DNA of 64,000 bases, from assembly GCA_008638375.1 (NCBI GenBank), contig CM018037.1:32287076-32351075 (forward strand), read 5' to 3'. This stretch comes from Nyssa sinensis. Taxonomy: Eukaryota > Streptophyta > Magnoliopsida > Cornales > Nyssaceae. A program made the position numbers and the translations under genes. Under the pieces are notes generated by a model, which did no database searches, was not told the DNA's origin, and saw nothing but the letters and a program-made list of their open reading frames with translations. Within the stretch, counting starts at the first letter, position 1, and each line of letters opens with the position of its first letter. Shown piece after piece: positions 42,642-56,504 of the stretch.

Positions 42642-45154
42642 ATAAAATATAAAGATATAAGATTATATTATGAGAATAAAATATTATGATTGGTATTTAA
42701 TATAAAAAAGTTTGTTCAAATTCTTCAATCATGTGTGGATCCAATGACGCATATTGAAGAGGTTTTTTCTATCATTACAATAAAAGTGTAAAACACTATC
42801 ATTACCAAAAAAAAAAACGCATGAATATTTATGTGTAGTATAGATTTATTATTTTTCTTGCAATTATTTGGTTAAGGGAGAGTTTGGTGAACAAAGAAGC
42901 AGGGTTGGCTTATATATTTGGGGTCTAAAGTGATAATTTTAAATGAGATATTTTTTAAATATTAATATATATTTTTAATTTTATTTCTTATATATTATAT
43001 TTATTTTTGTAATATAAATTTAATTATTTTTTAACAAGAGAGAGGTATATATTGAATAAAAAATAATAGTTTTTTATATAATTTTTATATCTATATAGAT
43101 AGTCGTAAAAAATTAGAGTAAAATATAAATAAAACTCTATTAATAAAATTAAGTTTTTTTTTTTTTTCATGGAGTATTTATAGAGTATGCTTTTATAGAA
43201 TTAGATTTTTATTAACTTTAGAGTTCAAATTTTATTATATTATAAATACATAAAATTTGAGATATTTTGTAGAGTTAGATTTTTATTAACTTTAGACTTC
43301 TAATTTAATTATACTATGATAGAGGTAATTTCTTTAAATAGAATTTAAAGCGACTACTTTGTTAATTTTATAGTCAAGCCGGTTTTACAACGAGAACCTC
43401 AACTTTTTCAAAATACTTTCTTTAGAGAAAATGCTTTATGGTATGAAATTGATTGTCAATAGTTTTTATAGAAATGTTATAGCGAGTTACGAATAAAAGA
43501 ATTTGTGATTTGATTGATACGTGTGTTACACGTATTTATATCATGCACGATCATGCACACACATGTAATATATGTGTTGATCAAATCGCTACTAACAATC
43601 ACTCGAAACTAACCTTATTATTTCCCTAATTTTTATTTATTTATGTTTTTGCAACAATCAAACATACAAAAAGATTCTATTTTCCTTTTCTTGTCACAAT
43701 CAAGCATAGGGCTAAGCTTTTTTCAAATGTGACAAATGTAAATTGACTTTTTTATGTCTAGCCTAGTCTAAAGATAGGACATTGTCACGTATGGACGGTG
43801 GCAAATTCTGCCTTGGATAATGATTTGATATTGAAATAATTAGTAATTTAATAGTTGTTGGAAATTATTGTTTATCATTCAAAAAGATAAAGATAAATTT
43901 TAAATTAAAAAAAGTGATGTATTGAAAAAATATAGAACATAGTTATCATGATCGATAGAATAATTGGAGAATTTCAGATTTTCTTCTTAAGAAACCGACA
44001 TATTGAAAATATATAAAACATAGTTCTCATAAAAGGATAATTGGAGAATTTAAGAAAAACACAAAAATATATTCATAATATTTAGGATATTCAGATTTAA
44101 TTTGAGAATTTCTTAAGTACTCGGAATATATTTGAAGTTTTTGTATGTTTAATAAAAAATATCAAAATAAATTCAAAATTTTTTAAAAAGTTCCTAATAC
44201 TATGGCGCCGGATTGGTTGGATTTTGGGATGTAAATGGGACAAGTTTTTTTCGAGTAACATGTCCCATCCCACTCTTAATCAGACGGATTGAAAAGTATA
44301 TAAATGAGATAGGTGCAGGTTTTAGAAAGAAATATTAAAACTCGATAACGTTTGAAGTGATTTTGAAAAGAGAATGTTTAAGTTTGCTCGATTATAGTAT
44401 GAAATAACTTAAATATTTTTTATATATTTTAAAATACCTAAACTACCAATGAATATATATATATATATATAATTGTGAAAAAATTAAAGTAAGAAAATAT
44501 ATATATATATATTTTAATTTTTATTTATTTTTAAATAAAAATAGTATAATCAAGATATGATGGTGCGGCACGGGATGGGTTTAAATTTTATTACGATTGT
44601 GACAAGATAAGTATAGGATAAGAGTAATGCGGGATGGATTTGGGAAAAAAAATTCTAAATAAAATGATTTTGGGAATATAAGTGACGTGTCCCAATTAAC
44701 TCTGAGACTTCTTTTTTATTGATTGATTACTTGTCTAAGTATTTTACATTTTTCAATAGTAAGAAAAGAGCTAATAAAGAAAAAAAATACAAATTAAAAC
44801 AAGAAAAAGGATTTTGCCCAATGGTTTAATACATCAAAAGGATAATTCAATGATATTAACTTCACCCAACTTGGGATAAATCTACAAGCTTTATATGATA
44901 TTCAAATTGCCTTCATTTCAATAAAAAAAGGCTAATCAATTGAATATCATGTTACTATAACTCAAACCTTTTCCTATATATATATATATACCTATAAATA
45001 TATATATATATAGGCCTAAGCGGGTGCTAAAATTAGCCACCACAGCAATAGACAATCTCACACTCTCTCTCTCTCTCTCTCTCTCCCAAACCTACTAATT
45101 AGCACCCACCCTTAATACCATATACAAATTTAATGACCCTTTTGTCTTCAAAAC

Positions 45155-46698
45155 TTAAAACTGACCCCCCTCAAATGTTTGCCCAAACTGCCAATTAGAA
45201 GGCGCCACGTTGTAGCTTGTCACTGTCTTTCCGTCACTGGTGGTGACTTGGAAGGAGAGGGATTGGCCATTGAGGTAGGAATTGCTCTGCCAATTCTGGC
45301 CCCAGTTTCTGGACATGGATTGCCACCCTGTGTTGGACCCTTTGATTGACACTGCATGGACATCTCCTGCGCCGCCGACGTTGGTGATCAAAACCAAGTT
45401 GAAGTATGAGTGACCATTGACTGTATACCTTATGCCTCCTTTCTTTACACAGGGTACCCTGTCATGACCAAAACAACCATATTAGTGAAATGAGTTCATT
45501 AGGTGAAATTATTAACAAAACTAAAAAAAAATCACTTATATTTTAGAGAATTGAATTTGAATAATCAATTACTGGAAAATGGATTATGAAATATTAATTA
45601 CGGTATAATTAATTTATTATTTATATATTTGATAAAAATCGTGTAAAAGTTAGAGTGCTCGTTTGGTCGAGTTGTGAAAGCGTGTTGTTTGAATTAAGTA
45701 ATTGAATGTTTATATAAGTTATTAAAAAATACTTAACAATTATTAAATGAGAATATTCATAATGAATTTGACCAATTTAATGAAAAAACTCAAAAAAAAT
45801 TAGACTTATTAACTTAATCCAAACAGTACTTAGTGAAAAGATTATGACCAATTAAGTGTGTTTTGAAATTACAACTTATTATCAATTAAGTATTTAATGA
45901 GCCATTTAAAATATATTAACCAAACATAACCTTTATATCAGGTATACGTGATGTGCTCAGGATGCTCTGTCTTACCTCTGAAAAGATACAGGGACAATCC
46001 CAGCTCTGTATTGGGCGATTTGCAAGAACACAGGCTCTGCCAAATCAAAGTGCTGAAGAGGAGGATTGCACCAGCCACCATTGTCATTAGACAAGCCAGG
46101 GTTAGGAGGGCAGAAGTTTGTTGCAGTCACTGTAATGCTTCCGGGGAGGCACCATTTTGGGTCATCGCTGCATCTGATCTCATAGCAGGACCCACAACTC
46201 AGGCCATTGTTGAATAGAGCAGTGCTCAGTGCTGCAGTGTTGGTGCCATAGCCTTGGCTGTACAAGTTGCCATACCCACAAGCTCCCCCTGCAATATATA
46301 GCAACATTATTATATATAACAATACATCAGACCCAAAAGAAAAACTTTAGCAATTTATATTCTAAGAATGATTTCTAACCAACCCTTTTAGTATAAGCTT
46401 TCTATACAGTGTTTGAACCACTAATGACATGGTCATATCATTGTACAGTCAATCTTAACTTTGAATAAGCCAAATTAGATTTGAACACAAATCTTAAAAT
46501 TAATATGAAATAACGAGATAAGATTCATTTAATTAACTCCAAAGAATTAAGATAAGGCTTACCCATTGTGCCAGAAGCGTCTCCTCCACCATAGAAAGTA
46601 GCATGACCACCTTGCCACCCTCCATAGTCTCCATAGATGCCGCGGAGGCAGAATGAGATGAATACAAGAGAAAGGAGAGAGAATGCTGGGACTGCCAT
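45155..46698 (-). CDS. EXPA: alpha-expansin
   Basis: Secreted cell-wall-loosening protein that disrupts cellulose-matrix bonding during growth. Exons are 46563-46698, 45976-46288 and 45155-45458, with GT-AG borders and continuous frame, for 250 residues; this is the normal length and a common three-exon layout for the family. Residues 1-~23 are a signal peptide with a hydrophobic [12 protein letters not shown] core. The GH45-like domain has the conserved cysteines and the HFD motif (125-127), preceded by GGWCNPPLQ, the alpha-expansin insertion. The C-terminal cellulose-binding-like domain holds surface aromatics (WQ, NWGQNWQ) and ends in FEGGQF. All key residues are present. Which EXPA paralog it is cannot be told from the sequence alone. 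Confidence 0.95.
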
Positions 46699-46785
46699 TG
46701 CAATCTGTGTATGTTTGTGTGTGAGAGAGAAAGAGGGAGGATTGAGAGAGAAGGGCTTAGTACAAGGAGAGGGAATGAGCCATTA

Positions 46786-46794
46786 CTTATATAG
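46786..46794 (-). promoter_or_regulatory. TATA box of the expansin gene
   Basis: On the minus strand the sequence reads CTATATAAG, ~90 bp upstream of the start codon at 46698, leaving a ~60-nt CT-rich 5' leader. Position and match fit a plant core promoter. Confidence 0.7.
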
Positions 46795-46898
46795 AGAATG
46801 GAGGCCAAGGTGGATACTGTATGGTAGAAATTGACAAGTTCACAATGCTCACCTCTCAGAGAAGACCAAAACCACACACCAAAAAACAAATAAATAAA

Positions 46899-48534
46899 TC
46901 AGAAAATCATATATTTTCAAGACATACACAAGGATCAAAGTGCACATGCAGATGTTCCAATTGAACAACCACCTGCTAAGCTCATTGGCCCCACCTGCAC
47001 ATGCATTTCTCAACCGTTATATATACACACACACACACACATATATATATATATGTCATGTCAAATGTAAGTTTTTTCTCTGTAATTTGCCTAAGATTAC
47101 GCAGTGCACCACGTTTCCACATCAATGTGTAATGTGCACAATTTGGCTAATTACTTTAAAAGCATTTAATTTAAGATATTATTAAATATAACATATTTTC
47201 TTATTTTTATATATAAAATAATGAGATTCACATGTATTGTATTTAATATAATGAATTTCATTACCTTGTATCAAAAAATAAAAAAAAATCAATTATTTAT
47301 AACGTTACTTTTTATTTTAAGATCTGTTGTCATCCTCGAGTAAATTTTTTTTTCTTTCTTAATTATAACCTCAAATTCAAAGAAAATGATATTATAAGTC
47401 TCGTAGGAGTAGCGGGTGGGTGAACAATGAGCATCTGAAATTAAGAGCCCATGTCCCTGTTAGTGCTACCATGTGTCAACTTGCAGTTGCTTGGTCAAAG
47501 GGCTTTGAGATCCGTTTAAGCTCGATTTGCGTTGCATAACTGTGTGTTAAAAGAAGCATATATATATATATTTTATTTTTTTGTGTGTATTATATACTCT
47601 TACAATAAATGAGTAATATATATATATATATAGCAACACAAAACATAAATAATAGATAGGTTTTAAAAATCTAAACACATAAAATTGGCTAAAAAAATGA
47701 CATACGTCATGAACACGATGAGTTTCAAATCCAATATAAAAATCATTAGTACCAAAAATTGGACATGCCAATTTTACTTTTATTGTACATTCATACATTT
47801 CCATTATTTCAAAAGCTCAAGTACCACTAATATGACCTAGCTCAAGCACCACTAATATGACCTTAGCATAAAACAATAATAGGGACTGTGGATAGGGATA
47901 TCTAGAATCAATTGTCGGTTATGAAATATATATATATATATGTATGTATATATAAACTATAAGTAAAATACAAATAGTAGTACCAATACAATATGTCAAT
48001 TACCAACCAAAGATAAAAAAATTAAAAAAAAAAAAATTGTCAGAACCGTCAGGCCGCATCGTTTAGTACACGTGTTGAATCCTGAAAATGTGTTAGCTTA
48101 AGTTAATTATGATTAAAATAATAAGGGTACTTGGAAGAAAGGTTCTATAATCAAACTCTTAATGTTAAGCAAGGATTAATTATGATAATGATTACTGTAC
48201 TTAGTTTAAATAGTAGGTGGAAAGGAGAAGGTTTAATCAAAAAAGTGGGGCGGATGGGATTAAGGTCCTACCATGTTAGGGGCACATGCAAGACCCGGGC
48301 ATCGCGGCCCCTAATATTCATGCATCATTATCATAATCTTGGAGTCGTTCATTTCTAAGACGATAATATAACACACAAGTGATTTTCTGAATTGACTTGT
48401 GGAAAATCAATACACAAATATATATATATATATGTATGTATATATATTATATATATTCTTCAGTTTATTTGAAAAGTGAGATGGGGCATTGGAAAACAAA
48501 ACATCCTTCCTAACACACAATATATATGTGTGTA

Positions 48535-48565
<31 letters not shown>

Positions 48566-51500
48566 TTATATATAATTCTTTTACCAAATCTTCAAATTTG
48601 TCTCTTCTATGTGAGAATATTGTGGAGGTGTGGAGCTGAGGAATTACTTAGCCCATCAACATCTGTGCATTAACCACCTGTCTGGTGATGCCATATCTTT
48701 CTTATGATCTTGATTCCTGAACAAACAAGCATCTCTTTCTCCTCTCTCTTTCTCTCTCTCTCTCCATATATATATATATATATAATAATTTTAAGAAAAT
48801 AAACAGTGACAGAGACGCAAATAACCAATGTGATTTGGCTAGAGAGGGTTATGATGATGAGTCAAAAATAATGGCTTAACTTCCAGTCAATTGTTGGAAA
48901 TTATGTCAAAATGCATGATCTTATGTTACTTTTTGTCAATGTGGGGCTCATATGTCTATTACATTAAAATTTCTTGGCACCTTCTTTCAACCCATTGAAA
49001 TTAGAATGTTCCGAATCCAATGAAATCTGAACTGAACAAATTTACATGTGTTGAAGAGAACAAAGGTTAAAGAAAATTATCAACATTTATTCTTCTTCAT
49101 TTCATTGGGTGGTTGAGCTACAAGAGGTGAATATTTTTTGTTAGGTAGTTGTCATAAGTTCACTTGGATTCTTGTTGATTCGTTGAAGAAATTTTTTTTG
49201 ACCCCTTTTGTTTGAGTATATCTGATCAAATTCATTTCTTATTTTGTAACTTTCATATATAAAGGTGTTGTTTTTATAGTTCAAGATAATTGACTTTGTG
49301 TAAGCTGTAATTGGGTGTAAAAGAGATTTCAAGTTCGTGAGCATTACTCTTATAATTTCTTTGATACAGAGTGGATTAATTATCGTTATCCGTGAACGTA
49401 TACATTTTGTCGAACTTTGTTTATTTTTCTTATTTGAGATCAATTTACTGTTTGTTTTATTGTTTCCATACAACATTTTTTCAAGTGAAATGTTTCTTCT
49501 TCTTTTTTTATAAAGATTTCTTTTAATTTTACATCAATATGATCAGGTTTTGTGATCCTAAAGCTTCAAAGGACATTCTTTGGGGCAGAACTGTCGATCA
49601 AACTTGAAATCACATCCACAAAAAGCATGTGGATTTTATCCAAATTGTTGTTGGTTGGGAGCAAATGAAAGTGCCCTTCACAAGGGATTGTCTGTTAGTC
49701 CCACTTGTGAGAGACTAAGACTCTCCAACATGGAATGGTCCCTAACCAAGAGGGTCTTGACTGGTTACTGTCAAGTGGTAGTTAATAACATGGTTTCACA
49801 TATTAGCCACAGACAACCCCACATGAGCTTCCAGGGAGCTGCAGCTCAAATCACAGGGTTGGACTCTTGCACATGTGCATTTTGGTGGTAGTTTTGGGGT
49901 GGTGGGCCATCAAGGGTCCCTGTAAAGGTGACATTTTAGTTATGGTTTGGGGCCTCAAGGCTCCAAGTTTTATGTCATGTGTTGCATGGACCAAAAACAG
50001 TCATTGTCCTGAATTAATAGTGATTCCCATCTTGTGCATTTGAAGCAAGAAACAGAATGCTTTTGATTGTTTCACCATTTGAAGGAAGGGCTTCTTTCAT
50101 GCCCCAAGTCTTGCATTATGTGGAGGAACTAGATAATTAATGAGGATCTTTCAATTTATTTGAGGAACAACAAGGGCTTCAAGCAGCTGTTCTTTTCCAG
50201 GATGTAAGTTTTCCTGCAGAAAAAAAAAGGATCAAACCCTCAACAAGTACAAGAGTCAATTGTAGATTGGTACGGCAACGAAGAATCGAATTCACACCAA
50301 GTTTTGAATATGGTTCTCCCAACCACTTAAGGCTCGTCTTATTAACCAACTATGCTATTTTGGGGAGATTGGCCCTTTCCAAGCTTACCAACCAACCAAG
50401 GTTCGAATTGTGGATTTCAGGATTGATACCTAATGCCATTTCCAGGCTGAGCTAACCCTTGGGGTTTTTTTCTTTCTTCTGAATACATGATGAATTTGGC
50501 CTTGTGTTCTGAAACTTTTTGCCTTTAATCTTGAGTGATTGGCTTGTGATGCAACATAAAAACGTAAAAGGAATCGAACATGTCGAATTTATTGAAAATC
50601 AAGTAATATGAAAATTACTCACCAAACAAGAAAAAACTTTCTAAATTTGAAACTATATGTATTATTAATAAAATATTTGTATTATGGATTTATTGCATTA
50701 TATTTATAGAGTTAAAAAGCTACTAATCCAAATAGAAAAATACTAATTCTTTCTACTAATCCGATTAAGAAACTATTAATACCAATTCAAATAAAATTAG
50801 GAAACCAAAATACTCCAAAAATGGGTTAAAAAATAGGGTCAAATTTTTTTTATGGGGTTCATTTTCGGGTTGTCGCAGGTCATCAAGGATCTGCCAATTG
50901 TTTTATATCAACTAAGCTCTTTGCCTTTCCTACAATTGAAACAAAGTCATTAGCTTGTCTAACTGACGGGATGATTTTAAATAGAGAAGAATGACGAGAC
51001 AAAATTCAGGTAATTGACTTCAAATAGTTGAAATTTAAGCTTTATTGAGTTAAGTTGAGTTGAAAGAAAGGCATTAGCTTGTCTCTTTAGCATCAAATGG
51101 GCTATTAGCAGTTCATATTATGATCTTATTTTAAATTCTAGCTGCATTAGATTAGGGATGTTCATCAAGAGGAGTATCAGCTGAGGCCCATCTTGTAATG
51201 ATATTAAGTATTCGTTTGGATGGGGGTAGAAATGGACGTTTAAGAAAAGGATGTTTTGAAATGGGCGTTTTAAAAAAAGCTACTTCCTGACACTTTTCTA
51301 AAATCCGTTTTGGTTTTGAAAATGTTCAAATGGACATTTCGAAATATCTAAACAAACACTCACTTATTCTAAAAGTTTATTTGAAACGTGAAAATGACCA
51401 ACAGGTGATGGAACCACCCATCCAAACACATAAGACACTTCTGGGACAAATTTTCTGTGCTGTAACATGCAGAAAATCAACAGAGAAACTGATAAAGCTC

Positions 51501-52774
51501 TCATTAAAGAAGCATGAGCCAAATATGGTATCTCAGGATTTTGCTTCCCTATATTTTAGTTTGTGCTTATTTGTATTTAGTTATGTCAGGTGTGCTGGTG
51601 CTTTCCTCTTCAATTTTTCTTTTTTGAGTACAATGAAGGGGAGGAGAAAATTTTACTTAAGTGTGTGTAAGCATGCGCTGAACTTTGTGTTTGTAAAATG
51701 AGAAGACTTTATCATCTCGAATAGGACCCTTGTCTCAGATATGGTGGTGTTTTCTTGATCTTATGTGTTTATGTTGTATGCCTAATTTCACTAATTCACT
51801 CTTTTAAAATGAAGGTCTAATTCTCTTGGGCTCTATTTGGTTAGAAAGATATATATATATATATATATATTTTTTTTTTTTTAGGAAACGAAGTCACTTT
51901 TTAGAGAAAAAAAAATCATATACAGTCAACCCTATTATATTTAATAGATACGAGATTAAAATTTTATTATTTATTAGAATTATTAATTATTAAGTTTTTT
52001 TTCCTTTCTTAACTAATAAGTGTTTTTTAAATATAAATAATTTTTGATATAAAAATAAGACATTATTTACAGCTATTCAATGACATTTTGGTTTTTCATG
52101 AAAAAAAAAATACATATAATACTCAACTTAAGAGTTAAGATATAAAAAAACTTCTACAGTCTTTTTCGAGTAAAAAAAAATTATGTTTCTTGATGTTATA
52201 ATTTTTTTCACTCATAATACTTTTGACTTCAATTATGTTGAATTAATAAATATAATTATCAAGACATGTATAGAACTAAGTTGGTTCTTTAAAAATTTAT
52301 AAAAAGACACAAACAACTATTTTATTTCTTTTATAATTAATATTGTAAATGATTTTTTTGAAAAATTATTAATTATTAGATAATAAAATTATTAATTATC
52401 CACCACATTTAGAATCAAGTTAGTTTTTTAAAAATTTATTAATTATTAGAGATTATTAACTTATTGAATATTAATTATAAGATGGTCAACTATATTTACA
52501 TGTATCTAATTTTTAAGAAGAAAAAAAAAATTCTTTTTTGCTAACAAAATTGAAATTAGGTCATGTTTAGTACGCAGGACTGAAATGAGATAGAATTAAA
52601 TAGGAAATAGAATGAAAATAGCATAAAATGGAATAAATATTACTCACATGAATTAAAGGAATACTTGGAATAATTTTTAATGAAATGTTCATTCCATAGA
52701 ATAGGCATTTCCAATCATGTCAAATAATAATGAGGAATAAAAAAATTAAAATAAATATTCTTAAAATGTCTACT
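46899..52774. other. intergenic, no supported gene
   Basis: It holds many TA/CA/GT microsatellites (about 47024-47054, 47617-47632, 47928-47941, 48418-48433, 48521-48566), a CT/TA run at 48741-48783, a less AT-rich non-coding block at about 49,560-50,200, one SINE (50,221-50,466) and strongly AT-rich DNA from 51,850 on. The longest frame (51,330-51,701) shows no domain. The first part is expansin promoter territory. Confidence 0.5.
50221..50466 (-). mobile_element. tRNA-derived SINE, possibly dimeric
   Basis: On the minus strand, GGGTTAGCTCAGCCTGG (50457-50441) matches a tRNA A box and the ATTCGAACC ending near 50400 a B box. About 65 bp further, CGAGCCTTAAGTGGTTGGGAG (50336-50316) and GAATTCGATTC (about 50293-50283) form a second, weaker A/B pair. 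The element ends in a T8 run (50221-50228). Two pol III box pairs in tandem suggest a dimeric SINE. Target duplications were not resolved. Confidence 0.55.
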
Positions 52775-55041
52775 TTATCATACCAAACACGACCTTAGAT
52801 CAATATATGGATGATAAGATATAAATTGGGAAGATTTTTTTTTATGAGGACATCACATCATACCATCTTTCAACTTGTATATGTATTAAAGAACAAGAAA
52901 TATGTACAGGAATTTTTAATTATGAGGTAGTTATATGACCTTTTCAAGTATGTCATTGCTGCTGATTTTGCCATTCTATATTATTTGAGTAGGGTCATCA
53001 TATTTTATCATTAGTTCCCTTCATGCCATTGTCAACTCGAGACCCTCCATATAAACACAATTCAAGTAGTGATTTTAAATTAACTATCGCAACAACAAAT
53101 TAGAATGGAAGAAAAAGGGTTTAAGAATTAATTAGCCTCATCATCAGCAAATTCTTTAACTAGTACCATTTTTCTCATTTATCGCAAGTAAAACCGTAAA
53201 CAGATTGAATAAAAGATGATTTGAATCTTATTTGTTCAGAAAATTATCAGATTAGATCAAATTTTTTGATGGATCTACGAATTCATAATCCAAATACGAA
53301 TTTGTTAACTATCGGATTGAATCGAGTTTGATCTGATAATAATATTTATATATATTATGTTATAATATATATATATATATAATAAGTAATCGGCGCTAGA
53401 TTTGAGTTTGACTTCACTAAAACTTTGTTCAAGATTGACTTGTGAGACAAACAAACCAAACTTAATTTTATATATATATATATATATATTATAGCCAAAC
53501 TTAATTATATTTTGAACCATATTAATTTATTAAATTTTGTTTGAACCCACTTAGATAAGTTAATATGGACTTTAAAGTTGTATAAAACTAAATTATTCGA
53601 ACTTCAAATTATTCAAAGATCAACTTGATTAGATTCTTTTTTAAGACTAGACCGATAGATGATTGTAGGAAACTCATTAATATTTCTTGATCATGGTAGT
53701 ATTTAATCTCATAAATTTGAGTTTTTTTTATTAGAATTAAAATTTGAAAATTTACCCTAATTAGGAATCATTGAATATGGCTTGGTTATAGACTGAGGTC
53801 CTAACCAAGTAATGTAAGTACTTATTTTCTAGTTGGCATGAGTTTGATTTCTCCTTTTGTTGAATCAAAATATTTATAAAATAGAAAAGAAAGGAATGTG
53901 GTTCGGTTAAACTCTGGGTTCAATTGAATATGGGTTGGGTTTGAAGCTTACTGATCCTTTTAGGTATGGGCCCATTCCTTTGGATATCCAACAGAGGTTA
54001 GACGTGCTTACCACCCAAACTCAAACTTTGTGGGCCTTATGTTCCAGAATCCAAAGGGAAAAAAAAGCTATGATAGCCATCTATTCGGCCCATTTATAAT
54101 TGGGCACAAAGCCTTCTATTTAGTTGGTATTGCTTGAGGGTTTAGCCCAGAGAATTCTTTTGGGTTTTATTATCTGTGTCAAATGAATTGAACTGCTCGT
54201 GTTGTGGGCTTGACTTGTTAAGAAGGTCATTTTCTCTCTCACCAGTCAGCACACAAAGAAACCAAGCTCAAACTTCAAGTCTCAAGCTCAGTTGTTTAAG
54301 AGGCCAAGCTTAGACAACATTAGGTTCAATTTGGTTATGTCAACTTTTGTGCAAACAATAAACGAGTGTAGAAAAGTATAAAAAATAAAATAAACAAAAT
54401 AAAAATACAAAATTTACGTGATTCAACAAAATAAAAAATATAACAAAGTGTCAAAATTACGTTTGGCCATAATCAATTGAGGGGTCAGAGAGCCATCACC
54501 ATAAAACTGGAATACAGAGTAAGCTTACATAAGTATCCGTTTGGCCACACGTTATGGCCTTCAAATTGCGGCACGGGACCACTCGTTTCTAGGTCACTGC
54601 TCTTTGCTCGTCTGAAAATAGCAGGGATAGACTATGTTTTCTCCTTCTCCCGCTGGTCAAACTAGCCCTAAATCAATGATTCAAGCGCCCTTTAAGGTCT
54701 TGGTTGGTATTTGGGCCTGAACTTTAATACGTAGTTGGCTTGATTTAGGCACCAGATTTAAAGAAAAATAATTGACAACTCTCTCTCTCATGAAGATGTT
54801 TCTTCCTACCAATAATAACAATCATACATAAATTATGAGCAAGATTTTACTTCTAATTTTTCAGTCATATTAATATTGTTATGTATTCTAATTGATTCAG
54901 ACAGACAACATATATTTACGTATTATCTACATTGTCTAATAAAAATATAAATGCTGTGTTATATGCAGTTGGAACTGAATTGCATGAAAATTTTGGAATG
55001 TGTGCGGACTCTTTATTGAATAGCAAAAAATACGACTCCTA
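52775..55041 (+). repeat. segmental duplication, copy A (uninterrupted)
   Basis: Matches 56,064-56,351 plus 61,981-64,000 in the same orientation, by eye at roughly nine bases in ten, through long shared strings such as GGGTCATCATATTTTATCATTAGT and CCGTTTGGCCACACGTTATGG. It contains TA microsatellites and two short frames without a recognisable domain (for example 54,477-54,665). Copy A has the unbroken sequence AACACAATTCAAGTAGTG across the site where copy B carries the copia insertion. Confidence 0.88.
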
Positions 55042-56063
55042 AATTATGAATTCATATATACAAAGATATTTTATTTCGATGAATGTTATTTTCACTCTAC
55101 ATTTGTTCAAGGGACTCTACTTGTAAAATTTTTTGTACACAATCTTCTAACATTTAGACAAAAGTCATTGAATTTATTTGCATTTATGTAAATTCACTTA
55201 AACCAAAACAGTAAAAGTGGAGCCCCAATGATCAAACATGGAGTGCAAGTAACATTTTTTTTTTCGAAAAAAGAAATTTCAGATTTAATAATTGGGCTAC
55301 ACAATGGGGGGCATTAATTTGCTTCATTAACTTGAATAGGCCTGCGCCACCAGACAATGTTTTAGTGGGACAACTTAAGGATGTGCATACTTGAACTAGA
55401 ACAAGGTGTTTGTTTATTTATTTTTTTTGCCCACAAAAGGTGTATTGTACAATTATTATTATTATTTTGTAAGTCTGTATGAATCTCTCAATTTTAGATT
55501 CAACAAATTCAACAATCCAATAAATTGCATCAAGTATATAAATAAAGTCAATCAATTTGTGTTAACTCAGTTGGTCACCATGTTCTCTTCGTTAGGAGAG
55601 ATTGTGGGTTCAAGTCTTACTTAATTTATTAGAGGGATGTGAATATTATTTTCACCTAATCATGAACGGGGTTTGTTTATCGGTCTACGGCCCATATTTA
55701 AGAGGCTTTGAAATTTAGTTGATCGGTGATTTGTAAGTTATCTATCTCGTAAATAAATAAATAAATAATTTATAAAAAAAATCATAAATTATTAACCAAG
55801 TTAGTTCCAATGGATCAGCTAGAACGCAATGAAGAATGCATACATCTCTCTCTCTGTCTCTCTATCTCTGAGTTAATGATTTGCATAGTCTCTGTACTGC
55901 AAGTTTTTGTGGCCTTCATTTCATTTTCCCTTGCATCAATTAAGCTTTGAAGAACACAAATAACTAGTCTCCAACCACCATATTCCAACACGGACCCGAA
56001 TGAAATATTCCCAAAACTTAGTTACGTAAAACTTAGTTACGTATATGAAACTTATATTCATTT
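55042..56063. other. spacer between duplication copies
   Basis: AT-rich sequence holding one SINE (55,553-55,760) and a CT-rich run near 55,845-55,865. No gene recognised. Confidence 0.5.
55553..55760 (+). mobile_element. tRNA-derived SINE
   Basis: GTTAACTCAGTTGGTCACC at 55561-55579 is a good A box and GTGGGTTCAAGTCT at 55604-55617 a good B box, spaced as in a tRNA. The body continues to an AAAT-repeat tail at about 55,752-55,770. No anticodon or acceptor stem is recognisable, so it is a SINE and not a tRNA gene. The 3' limit is approximate. Confidence 0.65.
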
Positions 56064-56351
56064 TACCATACCAAATACGACTTTAGATTAATATGATGAT
56101 GATAAGATATAAATTGGGACGAATTGTTTTATGAGAACATCACATCATACCTTCTTTCCAACTTGTACATGTATTAAAGAACAAGAAATATGTACAGGAA
56201 TTTTTAATTATGAGGTAGTTATATGACCTTTTCAAGTATGTCATTGCTGCTGATTTTGCCATTCTATATTATTTGAGTAGGGTCATCATATTTTATCATT
56301 AGTCCCCTTCATGCCATTGTCAACTCGAGACCCTCCATATAAACACAATTC

Positions 56352-56401
56352 TGTTATGCCTGAGTACTGTTATGCATAATAAATATATATATATATATAT
56401 A
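56352..56401 (-). repeat. remnant of the copia 3' LTR
   Basis: Only the last ~50 bp of the LTR, up to a TA microsatellite, match the inner end of the 5' LTR. From 56402 rightward the sequence is the element's 3' untranslated region. The missing ~1 kb was probably lost by deletion or by slippage at the TA tract. Confidence 0.75.
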
Positions 56402-56504
56402 TTAGGAGTTAATATCTCTTCAGTGCGTACTGAGTTGTTTCATAGTTCGGTTGGCCCTTTGAACCTAGATCTTGGGATCTCCAGTCAACTAGGTTGGGTT
56501 GCCA

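Larger units (their letters stand above)
40119..45154. other. AT-rich intergenic DNA, no supported gene
   Basis: It contains a 54-bp direct repeat (GCGTTAACTTTAAT at 41163 and 41217), a three-unit tandem repeat (41946-42641), a small TIR element inside it, and extreme AT stretches with TA microsatellites near 44,455-44,510 and 44,978-45,012. A CT run lies at 45062-45085. No coding region was recognised. Confidence 0.6.

Noticed and set aside
49840..49880. microRNA precursor suggested by GAGCTGCAGCTC and a nearby TTGGACTCTT string
   Set aside because: The strings do not match a known mature miRNA that I can name, and no long stem with a star strand is present.
54477..54665. 62-codon frame repeated at 63414-63647
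   Set aside because: Kept in both copies only because the DNA is duplicated; the two frames differ in length and ending and show no domain.
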